Assembly (NCBI GenBank): GCA_045595705.1
Contig: JAZOBA010000026.1
Span: 1 to 8,663 of the forward strand
Length of the DNA: 8,663 nt
Direction: 5' to 3'
DNA from: JAJPXI01 sp045595705
Lineage (GTDB): Bacteria; Bacillota; Clostridia; Oscillospirales; Oscillospiraceae
Position numbers and translations under genes: made by a program. This document shows, piece by piece, positions 1 through 5,650 of this stretch. Position 1 is the first letter of the stretch. Each line of letters begins with the position of its first letter. Under the pieces are notes generated by a model that was not told where the DNA came from, searched no databases, and saw nothing but the letters and a program-made list of their open reading frames with translations.

Positions 1-105
1 GTCAAACTTCGTGAAGGCCGTCTGGCCGACATCGCCCCCACCATGCTGGATCTGATGGGTCTGTCCAAGCCCCTGGAAATGACCGGCAACACTCTGATTT
101 TCTAA
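1..105 (+). CDS. gpmI: 2,3-bisphosphoglycerate-independent phosphoglycerate mutase, C-terminal end (partial)
   Basis: Only the last 34 codons and the TAA stop lie in the window; the gene begins upstream of it. The tail reads LADIAPTMLDLMGL, then a KPLEMTG segment, and ends in LIF. This is the characteristic C-terminus of the cofactor-independent phosphoglycerate mutase, an alkaline-phosphatase-superfamily enzyme that interconverts 3- and 2-phosphoglycerate in the cytoplasm. The metal ligands and catalytic serine lie outside the window and cannot be checked. The enolase gene starts 32 bp downstream with no promoter or terminator visible between, so the two are probably co-transcribed; enolase uses this enzyme's product. 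The neighbour supports gpmI over other alkaline-phosphatase-superfamily members that share this kind of tail. Confidence 0.88.
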   Translation, partial: VKLREGRLADIAPTMLDLMGLSKPLEMTGNTLIF

Positions 106-137
106 AAACAAAAATCATATAAAGGAGATAACAAATT

Positions 138-1439
138 ATGAAGCAGATGATTGAAATTGTTGACGTTCTGGGTCGCGAGATCCTGGACAGCCGCGGCAAC
201 CCCACCGTGGAAGTGGAAGTTTATCTGGAAGACGGCACTGTTGGCCGCGCCGCTGTTCCCTCCGGCGCCTCCACCGGCATCTACGAAGCCTGCGAGCTGC
301 GTGACGGCGACAAGAGCCGCTATCTGGGCAAGGGCGTTCTGAAGGCTGTTGAGAATGTCAACACCGAAATCGCCGAGTGCCTGATCGGCATGAACGTGCT
401 GGATCAGACCGCCATCGACAAGGCCATGATCGAGCTGGACGGCACCCCCAACAAGACCCGTCTGGGCGCCAATGCCATTCTGGGCGCTTCTCTGGCCTGC
501 GCCAAGGCCGCCGCTGAGTCTGTCGGCGTTGCCCTGTACAACTATATTGGCGGCGTCAACGCCAAGCAGCTGCCCGTTCCCATGATGAACATCCTGAACG
601 GCGGCGCCCACGCCACCAACAACGTGGAAATTCAGGAATTCATGGTCATGCCTGTTTCCGCCCCCTCTTTCCGCGAGGCTCTGCGCCGCTGCACCGAGGT
701 CTTCCACACCCTGAAGACCGTTCTGAAGGAAAACGGCACTCCCGCCGCAGGCGTGGGTGACGAGGGTGGCTACGCCCCCAACCTGAAGAAGGACGAGGAC
801 GCTCTAAAGGTCATCGTGGCTGCCATCGAGAAGGCCGGCTACAAGCCCGGCGAGGACTTCAAGATCGCCATCGACGCCGCCTCCTCCGAGTGGTGGAACG
901 AGGAAGAGCAGTGCTATATCCAGCCCAAGTCCGGCCGCAAGATGACCCGCCAGCAGCTGGTCAACATGTGGAAGAAGTTCGCTGACACCTATCCCATCAT
1001 CTCCCTGGAAGACGGCATGGCCGAGACCGACTGGGAAGGCTGGGCTATGCTGACCAAGGCCATCGGCGATCGCGTGCAGCTGGTGGGCGACGACCTGTTC
1101 GTCACCAACGTCAGCCGCCTGTCCACCGGCATCGAGAAGAAGGTTGCCAACTCCATTCTGATCAAGGTCAACCAGATCGGCACTCTGACCGAGACTCTGG
1201 ACGCCATCCAGATGGCTAACCGCGCCGGCTACACCGCCATCGTGTCCCACCGCTCCGGCGAGACCGAGGACGCCACCATCGCCGACATCGCCGTTGCCGT
1301 CAACGCCGGCCAGATCAAGACCGGCGCTCCCAGCCGCACCGACCGCGTGGCCAAGTACAACCAGCTGCTGCGCATCGAAGAGGAACTGGACGACGTCGCC
1401 GAGTTCCCCGGCATGAAGGCTTTCTTTAACCTGCGCTAA
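138..1439 (+). CDS. eno: Enolase (phosphopyruvate hydratase)
   Basis: Cytoplasmic enzyme that dehydrates 2-phosphoglycerate to phosphoenolpyruvate. The product is 433 aa, the usual family length. The N-terminal domain has the DSRGNPTVEVEV stretch (about 17-28) and the mobile SGAST loop (42-46). The barrel carries GGAHATNN with His158, QEF with Glu167, the acid/base Glu209 in GDEGG, metal ligands Asp246, Glu291 and Asp318, the catalytic Lys343 in the signature IKVNQIGTLTET, and His371-Arg-Ser. No key residue is missing. The ATG at 138 is preceded by AAAGGAGAT (121-129). It lies 32 bp after gpmI, probably in one operon. Every lysine codon I read is AAG and leucine is almost always CTG, which fits very high expression. 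Oddity: the last 52 bp, including the stop, recur in frame at 1619-1670. Which copy is ancestral is not evident. Confidence 0.98.
   Translation: MKQMIEIVDVLGREILDSRGNPTVEVEVYLEDGTVGRAAVPSGASTGIYEACELRDGDKSRYLGKGVLKAVENVNTEIAECLIGMNVLDQTAIDKAMIELDGTPNKTRLGANAILGASLACAKAAAESVGVALYNYIGGVNAKQLPVPMMNILNGGAHATNNVEIQEFMVMPVSAPSFREALRRCTEVFHTLKTVLKENGTPAAGVGDEGGYAPNLKKDEDALKVIVAAIEKAGYKPGEDFKIAIDAASSEWWNEEEQCYIQPKSGRKMTRQQLVNMWKKFADTYPIISLEDGMAETDWEGWAMLTKAIGDRVQLVGDDLFVTNVSRLSTGIEKKVANSILIKVNQIGTLTETLDAIQMANRAGYTAIVSHRSGETEDATIADIAVAVNAGQIKTGAPSRTDRVAKYNQLLRIEEELDDVAEFPGMKAFFNLR
1388..1439 (+). repeat. Direct repeat, copy 1 (3' end of eno)
   Basis: This is the last 52 bp of eno through its TAA stop, encoding the C-terminal DDVAEFPGMKAFFNLR. 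It matches 1619-1670 at 51 of 52 positions; the only difference is C1394 versus T1625, which is synonymous (Asp GAC/GAT). Similarity stops abruptly on both sides. The offset is 231 bp, exactly 77 codons, so both copies are in the same frame. Confidence 0.97.
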
Positions 1440-1455
1440 TTTTTGAAACGCACAA

Positions 1456-1489
1456 GTGGGGTCGTCCAAACGGACGGCCCCACGTTTTT
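1456..1489 (+). terminator. eno: Intrinsic terminator after eno (first copy)
   Basis: A 12-bp stem (1456-1467 with 1472-1483, one G-U pair) closes on the four-base loop AAAC and is followed by GTTTTT. It lies 16 bp after the eno stop and should end the gpmI-eno transcript. It sits inside the segment between the two copies of the eno 3' end, so it may be an acquired terminator; a second one follows copy 2. Confidence 0.9.
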
Positions 1490-1618
1490 ATGTCCTCCAG
1501 ATCCGTGGCCCCCGGCGAAACCCAGCGTCAGCGGTCTCGCTGGGGAGAGGAGGAGCCGCAAAGTGACCGAGACCTGCCGCTTGCGGCGGGGCGAGGGATA
1601 CGGAGCTTGCGACGACGA
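1490..1618. other. GC-rich, structured intergenic spacer between the eno 3'-end repeats
   Basis: This is non-coding as far as I can tell. It can fold: CCCAGCG (1521-1527) pairs with CGCTGGG (1538-1544), and GCCG (1576-1579) pairs with CGGC (1584-1587). Both strands stay open in at least one frame, but the translations are arginine-, serine- and proline-rich and match nothing I recognise, so these look like spurious frames. The forward frame continues that of eno without a stop. Short, structured segments of this kind are often dispersed repeats in related gut Clostridia, which is an inference I could not test. I see no terminal inverted repeats or recombinase gene. Confidence 0.5.
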
Positions 1619-1670
1619 GGACGATGTCGCCGAGTTCCCCGGCATGAAGGCTTTCTTTAACCTGCGCTAA
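1619..1670 (+). repeat. Direct repeat, copy 2 (orphan eno 3' end)
   Basis: A second copy of the final 52 bp of eno, differing only at 1625. It ends with the same TAA stop, at 1668-1670. It has no ribosome binding site or start codon of its own and is not a gene. Immediately upstream lies the unrelated spacer, so this is a gene-end fragment, either a remnant or a by-product of a rearrangement. Seventeen bases after it comes another strong terminator, as expected if this copy marks the original end of eno. Confidence 0.95.
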
Positions 1671-1686
1671 ATCCAATCATATATTT

Positions 1687-1718
1687 GCAGGCCGCTCAAG
1701 GTGAGCGGCCTGCTTTTT
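1687..1718 (+). terminator. Intrinsic terminator after the orphan eno end (second copy)
   Basis: A perfect 12-bp stem (1687-1698 with 1702-1713) closes on a three-base loop and is followed by TTTTT (1714-1718). It would backstop any readthrough of the terminator at 1456-1489. Its distance from the end of repeat copy 2 (17 bp) is close to that of the first terminator from eno (16 bp). It also insulates the next operon, whose promoter begins about 27 bp on. Confidence 0.92.
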
Positions 1719-1744
1719 ATCCACCCGACTCCCGGACAAAACTG

Positions 1745-1773
1745 TTGGTTCTTTCCAGAACTTATGATATAAT
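1745..1773 (+). promoter_or_regulatory. Promoter for the GNAT-truB-ribF-DUF1576 operon
   Basis: A perfect -10 box TATAAT (1768-1773) carries the extended TG motif (1765-1766). A weak -35 TTGGTT (1745-1750) lies at 17-bp spacing. Transcription would start near 1780, about 30 bases before the GNAT start codon. No other promoter-like sequence was noticed before truB or ribF, so this is probably the operon's main promoter, although internal promoters cannot be excluded. Confidence 0.75.
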
Positions 1774-1809
1774 TTATTAACCCCATCCCCATACAGGAAG
1801 AATGCTATC

Positions 1810-2289
1810 ATGAATCACTTTGAAATCGTTCCCATCCGGGATCACCCGGAGTTGCTGCACTCAGCAGCAGAATGGTTCCATCAGAAGTGGAACATACCCC
1901 TTTCCGCTTACCTGAACAGCATAGAGGCCTGTCTGCAAAACTATGCTGCCGTTCCACAGTGGTACATTGTTTTGGACGGACCGACTATTGTCGCCGGTCT
2001 TGGTGTAATTGAAAATGATTTTCACAATCGACCCGATCTGTCCCCCAACGTATGCGCAGTTTATGTGGAAAAAGCATACCGCAATCAAGGCATTGCAGGC
2101 CAAATGCTTCAGTTCGTTTGCAATGATTATCGGGAAAGGGGCATTAACACACTTTATCTGGTTACAGACCACACATCGTTTTACGAACGATATGGCTGGG
2201 AGTTTTTATGCCTGGTTCAGGGTAACGGCGAACCAAACATGTCCAGAATGTACATCCACAGAATCGACCGTTCCTCACCCCAACCGTAA
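1810..2289 (+). CDS. GNAT-family N-acetyltransferase
   Basis: A 159-aa protein of the GCN5-related acetyltransferase fold, which moves an acetyl group from acetyl-CoA to an amine; the substrate cannot be named. The acetyl-CoA pyrophosphate loop is R91-N-Q-G-I-A96 within motif A (about 81-100, VCAVYVEKAYRNQGIAGQML). Motif B is at 115-133, ending FYERYGWEF, typical of the family. There is no signal peptide or membrane segment. The ATG at 1810 follows AGGAAG (1795-1800). It is the first gene after the promoter at 1745 and ends 30 bp before truB, so it is probably co-transcribed with it. Its codon use is less GC-biased than eno or the EF-G-like gene (many AAT, CAT and TTT codons). This is consistent with low expression or later acquisition. 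Family assignment is secure; it is not recognisably RimI or another named member. Confidence 0.9.
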   Translation: MNHFEIVPIRDHPELLHSAAEWFHQKWNIPLSAYLNSIEACLQNYAAVPQWYIVLDGPTIVAGLGVIENDFHNRPDLSPNVCAVYVEKAYRNQGIAGQMLQFVCNDYRERGINTLYLVTDHTSFYERYGWEFLCLVQGNGEPNMSRMYIHRIDRSSPQP

Positions 2290-2319
2290 CCCCATTACAC
2301 ATAGATCAGGAGGCCCCAC

Positions 2320-3186
2320 ATGAACGGAGTTCTTATCATCGACAAACCCGCCGGCTGGACCAGTATGGATGTGTGTGCCAAGCTGCGTGGCGTGTTCCAC
2401 GAAAAGCGTGTGGGCCACGGCGGTACGCTGGACCCCATGGCCACCGGCGTGCTCCCCGTGTTTCTGGGCCGTGCCACCCGTGCGGTGGAATATGCCACCG
2501 ATTCCGACAAGGAGTACATCGCCGGCATCAAACTGGGTGTGGTCACCAACACGCAAGATACCACCGGTGAGGTTTTGGAAGAATATCCCGCCACAGTAAA
2601 CCGCTCCGATTTTGAGGCCATTCTGCCCCGATTTAGCGGGGAACTGGACCAGATCCCGCCCATGTTTTCCGCCATCAAAAAAGACGGCAAAAAGCTTTAC
2701 GAACTGGCTCGCAAAGGTGTGGAAGTGGAGCGCAAACCCCGCCACATTGTGATCAAAGAATTGGAACTCATCAACCGCATCGATGAAACCGTCTATGAAC
2801 TGCGGGTGCTCTGCTCCAAGGGCACCTATGTACGCACCCTCTGCCACGATATCGGCGCAGCGCTGGGCTGCGGCCCCGCCATGTGCTCTCTGCGCCGCTC
2901 CAAGGCCGCCGGGTACACACTGGCCGATGCAATCGCACTGGAGCAGGTACTGACCTCCGATGATCCCTCTTCTTTGGTGCGACCGGTGGACAGCTGTTTT
3001 GCTCAATACCCCGCCGTGACCATTGACGGCAAAAATCTGTTCAAAGCAAAGAATGGCACCCCCTTTCCTTGGGAAGGCGAGGGCGGCACCTACCGCGTGT
3101 ATGACCCCGAGGGCTCTTTCCTGTTGCTGGGTCTGTGCAATGACGGTATGATGAGTACCATAAAAAGTTTTTTTGAGGTAACCTGA
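2320..3186 (+). CDS. truB: tRNA pseudouridine(55) synthase
   Basis: Isomerises U55 in the T-loop of most tRNAs to pseudouridine. The 288-aa product is normal length for the shorter Gram-positive form. The N-terminus GVLIIDKPAGWTS is typical, and the catalytic aspartate is Asp38 in GHGGTLDPMATGVL. Tyr66 (KEY) is the conserved stacking tyrosine, the PPMFSAIK segment (113-120) and Arg172 in KGTYVRTLCHDIG complete the active site. Residues about 230-288 form a small PUA-like C-terminal domain that helps bind the tRNA. The start is fixed by a perfect AGGAGG (2308-2313) six bases before ATG. The stop overlaps the ribF start by one base (TGATG), indicating translational coupling. Many bacteria pair truB with ribF, often behind infB-rbfA; here a GNAT gene stands in front instead. 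Confidence 0.97.
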   Translation: MNGVLIIDKPAGWTSMDVCAKLRGVFHEKRVGHGGTLDPMATGVLPVFLGRATRAVEYATDSDKEYIAGIKLGVVTNTQDTTGEVLEEYPATVNRSDFEAILPRFSGELDQIPPMFSAIKKDGKKLYELARKGVEVERKPRHIVIKELELINRIDETVYELRVLCSKGTYVRTLCHDIGAALGCGPAMCSLRRSKAAGYTLADAIALEQVLTSDDPSSLVRPVDSCFAQYPAVTIDGKNLFKAKNGTPFPWEGEGGTYRVYDPEGSFLLLGLCNDGMMSTIKSFFEVT

Positions 3187-4094
3187 TGAAAGAACACAAC
3201 CGTGTCATCGCGCTGGGTTTTTTTGACGGCGTGCACAAAGGCCACGGCGCACTGCTGAGTTTCGCCTGCCAACAGGCTGAACGATTGAACGCCGTTCCCG
3301 CCGCCTTCACCTTTGATACCCACCCCAATCAAGTCATTCTGGGACAGACCTTCCCGCTGCTGACCACACCGGCAGAGCGGGCCGATTTGATGCGTCGTCT
3401 GTACGGCATTCAGGAAATTATCGTAGCCCGGTTTGACGATGAAATGATGCACATGAACTGGCAGGACTTTGTCACCGAGCTTCTGATAAAGCGTCACGGC
3501 GCCATTCATCTGGTGGTAGGACATGACTACCGCTTTGGCTATCGCGGCGAAGGCACGCCGGAGAAGCTGAAGGAACTCTGCGGCAAGTTAGGAATTGGCT
3601 GTGACATCATCCCTCCGGTAGAGATGGACGGCATCCGCATCTCCTCCAGCTATGTCCGCACACTGGTCGCTCAGGGCGAAATGGAGCGGGCGCTGGATTT
3701 TCTGGGCCATCCCCACACCCTGACCGATCAGGTGCGTCACGGAAAAAAGATCGGCACCCGACTGGGTTTTCCCACCATGAATTTACAGATTCCCGCCGGC
3801 TGCGTATTCCCCGCCTTTGGAGTATACGCTACAAAAGTCTGGGTAGACGGCGTCTCCTATCTTGCCGCCACCAATGTGGGTATACGCCCCACCGTGGGCG
3901 ACGATCGCCCGGTCACCGTGGAGGGTTCTCTGATCGACTTTAGCGGAGATCTGTACGGAAAAACCGTTCGCATGGAATTCTTCTGCCGCATCCGCCCCGA
4001 ACAGAAATTCGCCTCTCTGGATGAACTGCGTGCCCAGATCGCACGGGATGTTCAAACCGTGCGCACCTATTTTGATACCATCAAAACCGATTAA
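3186..4094 (+). CDS. ribF: Bifunctional riboflavin kinase / FAD synthetase
   Basis: Converts riboflavin to FMN and then FMN to FAD in the cytoplasm. The 302-aa product is typical. The N-terminal nucleotidyltransferase domain (about 1-180) has ALGFFDGVHKGH (9-20, the HxGH-type ATP site), FTFDTHP (41-47), VVGHDYRFGYRGEG (110-123) and ISSSYVR (152-158). The C-terminal flavokinase domain (about 181-302) has TRLGFPTMNL (191-200), FGVYA (211-215), the NVGIRPTVGD segment, and Glu246 in VEGSLIDF as the likely catalytic base. Both active sites look intact. The ATG overlaps the truB stop, and GAGGT (3175-3179) lies inside the end of truB, so translation is probably coupled. No FMN riboswitch is visible upstream of the operon, so flavin feedback at that level is not indicated. 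Confidence 0.97.
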   Translation: MKEHNRVIALGFFDGVHKGHGALLSFACQQAERLNAVPAAFTFDTHPNQVILGQTFPLLTTPAERADLMRRLYGIQEIIVARFDDEMMHMNWQDFVTELLIKRHGAIHLVVGHDYRFGYRGEGTPEKLKELCGKLGIGCDIIPPVEMDGIRISSSYVRTLVAQGEMERALDFLGHPHTLTDQVRHGKKIGTRLGFPTMNLQIPAGCVFPAFGVYATKVWVDGVSYLAATNVGIRPTVGDDRPVTVEGSLIDFSGDLYGKTVRMEFFCRIRPEQKFASLDELRAQIARDVQTVRTYFDTIKTD

Positions 4095-4105
4095 GGGGGT
4101 TCTCA

Positions 4106-5473
4106 ATGCCTCACACTCTGCTTCACCATCAACAGCATAAGTACAAATATCTTTATGCGGCCGGATTCACCTTTTGCCTTGTCCTGATTCTTATGGGTTT
4201 CCTTCTGGACGACCCGCGCAACATCCTGCCCGGATTCGTGATTCTTCTGCAAAGTCAGGATGTGCTCATCACCGACTACATCGCTCTGGCAGGCCCCGGA
4301 GCCGCCTTTATCAACGCCGGTCTGGTCACCGCCCTCTCTTTAGGACTGAAATGGCTGGTGGATGAACCCCACAACGGCACCGACATCGTGGACATTGGCC
4401 TGATGTCCGGTTTCGCCCTGTTCGGAAAAAACATTCTGAACATCTGGCCCATTATTCTGGGCACCTTCCTTTTTACCAAACTGAAGCGGGAACCCTTCGG
4501 AAAATTCGTTTCAGTGGCTCTGCTGGCCACCTCTCTTTCCCCTTTGGTCAGTTTTGTCGGTCTCAGTTCCGGCCGTTTCTCTCCTCTTTTGGGCTTGCTG
4601 GTCGGCATCGCCGTGGGCTTTCTGGTCGTCCCCCTGTCCATCTACACCTACCGCATTCAGAACGGCATGAACCTGTATAACATGGGCTTTGCCTGCGGTC
4701 TGCTGGCCATGGTCATCGTCCCCCTGTTTACCGCCGCAAACCGTTCCCCCCAAAAAGCAGACTACTGGGCCGTCGGCTACAATCTCCCTTTGGGGCTCCT
4801 GCTGGCCGTTCTTTGCCTTGTTCTTATTCTGGCGGGCACCTTGTACGGCAAACGGGACGCCTGGCGGAACTACGGTCATATGATCCGGCATATGTCGGGT
4901 CGCTCCCCCAGTGACTTTCTGCGTATGTTCGGCCCCGGTGCCACCTTGATCAACATGGGCATCAACGGCGCGGTGGCTACCGCCCTGATCCTGCTGACCG
5001 GCGGCGACCTGAACGGCCCCACCGTAGGCTGTATTTTCACGGTCATAGGTTTCTCGGCCACCGGAAAACACATCCGCAACATTCTGCCCATCATGGCGGG
5101 CGTTCTTCTGGGCAGTGTGGTGTTCCACTTCTCCATCAACGACCCCGCGGTCCAGATTGCCGCCCTGCTCTGTACCACGCTGGCCCCCATTTCGGGCGTA
5201 TTTGGCTGGCCCTTTGGCATTCTGGCCGGGTTTCTCCACTCCGCGCTGGTACTGGAGGCCGGATCGGTAGCAGAAGGCGTCAATCTGTACAACAACGGCT
5301 TTTCGGGCGGCCTATTGGCCATTGTACTCTATCCGGTCATCTCGGCCATTTTCTACCACCGTCAGGCAGTCCTCCAGAACAAGGAGTACATGGATGTGTT
5401 CCTGAACGAAAATTCCCTCTCCCCCGACGAGGAGGAACAAGATCACAGCAAGGACATCGATATGCCCTATTAA
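4106..5473 (+). CDS. DUF1576-type polytopic membrane protein with internal duplication
   Basis: A 455-aa integral membrane protein of unknown function, recognised as the DUF1576 type from its repeated motifs. Roughly ten or more hydrophobic segments fill residues 17-415; the tail after about 420 is acidic and soluble. Two halves align: GPGAAFINAG (63-72), GFALFGKNILNIWPIILG (102-119) and NGMNLYNMGFACGLLA (186-201) match GPGATLINMG (277-286), GFSATGKHIRNILPIMAG (315-332) and EGVNLYNNGFSGGLLA (390-405). The direct repeat with conserved Gly, Asn and Lys suggests a channel or transporter with two-fold pseudosymmetry. That is an inference; no substrate is known to me. AAGGGGG (4093-4099) overlaps the ribF stop and places the ATG at 4106, 11 bp after ribF. 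It is the last gene of the operon. It is not a recognisable RibU or other known riboflavin carrier. Confidence 0.85.
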   Translation: MPHTLLHHQQHKYKYLYAAGFTFCLVLILMGFLLDDPRNILPGFVILLQSQDVLITDYIALAGPGAAFINAGLVTALSLGLKWLVDEPHNGTDIVDIGLMSGFALFGKNILNIWPIILGTFLFTKLKREPFGKFVSVALLATSLSPLVSFVGLSSGRFSPLLGLLVGIAVGFLVVPLSIYTYRIQNGMNLYNMGFACGLLAMVIVPLFTAANRSPQKADYWAVGYNLPLGLLLAVLCLVLILAGTLYGKRDAWRNYGHMIRHMSGRSPSDFLRMFGPGATLINMGINGAVATALILLTGGDLNGPTVGCIFTVIGFSATGKHIRNILPIMAGVLLGSVVFHFSINDPAVQIAALLCTTLAPISGVFGWPFGILAGFLHSALVLEAGSVAEGVNLYNNGFSGGLLAIVLYPVISAIFYHRQAVLQNKEYMDVFLNENSLSPDEEEQDHSKDIDMPY

Positions 5474-5485
5474 CCCTGTTTTGCA

Positions 5486-5526
5486 TGTGGGATATCCCTC
5501 GGAAGAGGGATATCCCACACTTTTTT
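5486..5526 (+). terminator. Intrinsic terminator of the GNAT-truB-ribF-DUF1576 operon
   Basis: A perfect 15-bp stem (5486-5500 with 5505-5519) is capped by a GGAA (GNRA-type) tetraloop and followed by TTTTTT (5521-5526) in a longer T-rich run. It begins 13 bp after the membrane protein's stop codon. The stem is symmetric, but there is no opposing gene, so it most likely serves only the operon to its left. Confidence 0.95.
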
Positions 5527-5559
5527 CTTTATTTTTTACGTTTCCGTCCAAAATATCGG

Positions 5560-5588
5560 TTGTCAAGCGAATTTTCTTGGTGTATAAT
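5560..5588 (+). promoter_or_regulatory. Strong sigma-A promoter of the EF-G-like gene
   Basis: -35 TTGTCA (5560-5565) and a perfect -10 TATAAT (5583-5588) are separated by the optimal 17 bp. Transcription should start near 5595, giving a leader of about 55 bases. This near-consensus promoter and the gene's strong codon bias both point to high expression. An inverted repeat overlaps the -10 box. Confidence 0.88.
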
Positions 5589-5613
5589 ACCCAAGATAGC
5601 TGTTTATTCTTGG
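5575..5613. promoter_or_regulatory. Three alternating TCTTGG half-sites across the promoter and start site (candidate operator)
   Basis: TCTTGG (5575-5580), CCAAGA (5591-5596) and TCTTGG (5608-5613) alternate in orientation with starts 16 and 17 bp apart. The first pair brackets the -10 box; the inner bases GTAT and ATAC extend it to 10-bp arms with one unpaired T. The second pair could also form a six-bp hairpin at the start of the mRNA. This could be a repressor operator or a leader RNA element. There is no regulator to assign, so the role is a hypothesis. Confidence 0.45.
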
Positions 5614-5650
5614 CTATGCCACTACAACAGGTAAGGAGAGGACCCAATTT

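Noticed and set aside
102..1469. Open frames on the minus strand opposite eno
   Set aside because: They are mirror frames of a highly biased gene, with low-complexity products and no ribosome binding site. Enolase on the plus strand is certain.
1436..1645. Possible minus-strand small gene across the eno repeat spacer
   Set aside because: The translation is Ser/Arg/Pro-rich, spans repeat and terminator sequence and has no ribosome binding site; it is most likely spurious.
1443..1670. Possible small gene starting at TTG 1443 and ending in the eno-like tail
   Set aside because: It has no ribosome binding site, runs through a strong terminator, and its only recognisable part is the duplicated eno end.
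1671..1809. FMN riboswitch upstream of the ribF-containing operon
   Set aside because: The leader after the promoter is only about 30 bases long and shows no RFN-type conserved elements.
1802..1813. Three-codon upstream frame overlapping the GNAT start as ATGA
   Set aside because: It is too close to the Shine-Dalgarno sequence to be initiated well; most likely coincidence.
2275..3006. Minus-strand frame opposite truB
   Set aside because: It is a His/Gly-rich shadow; truB on the plus strand has all catalytic motifs.
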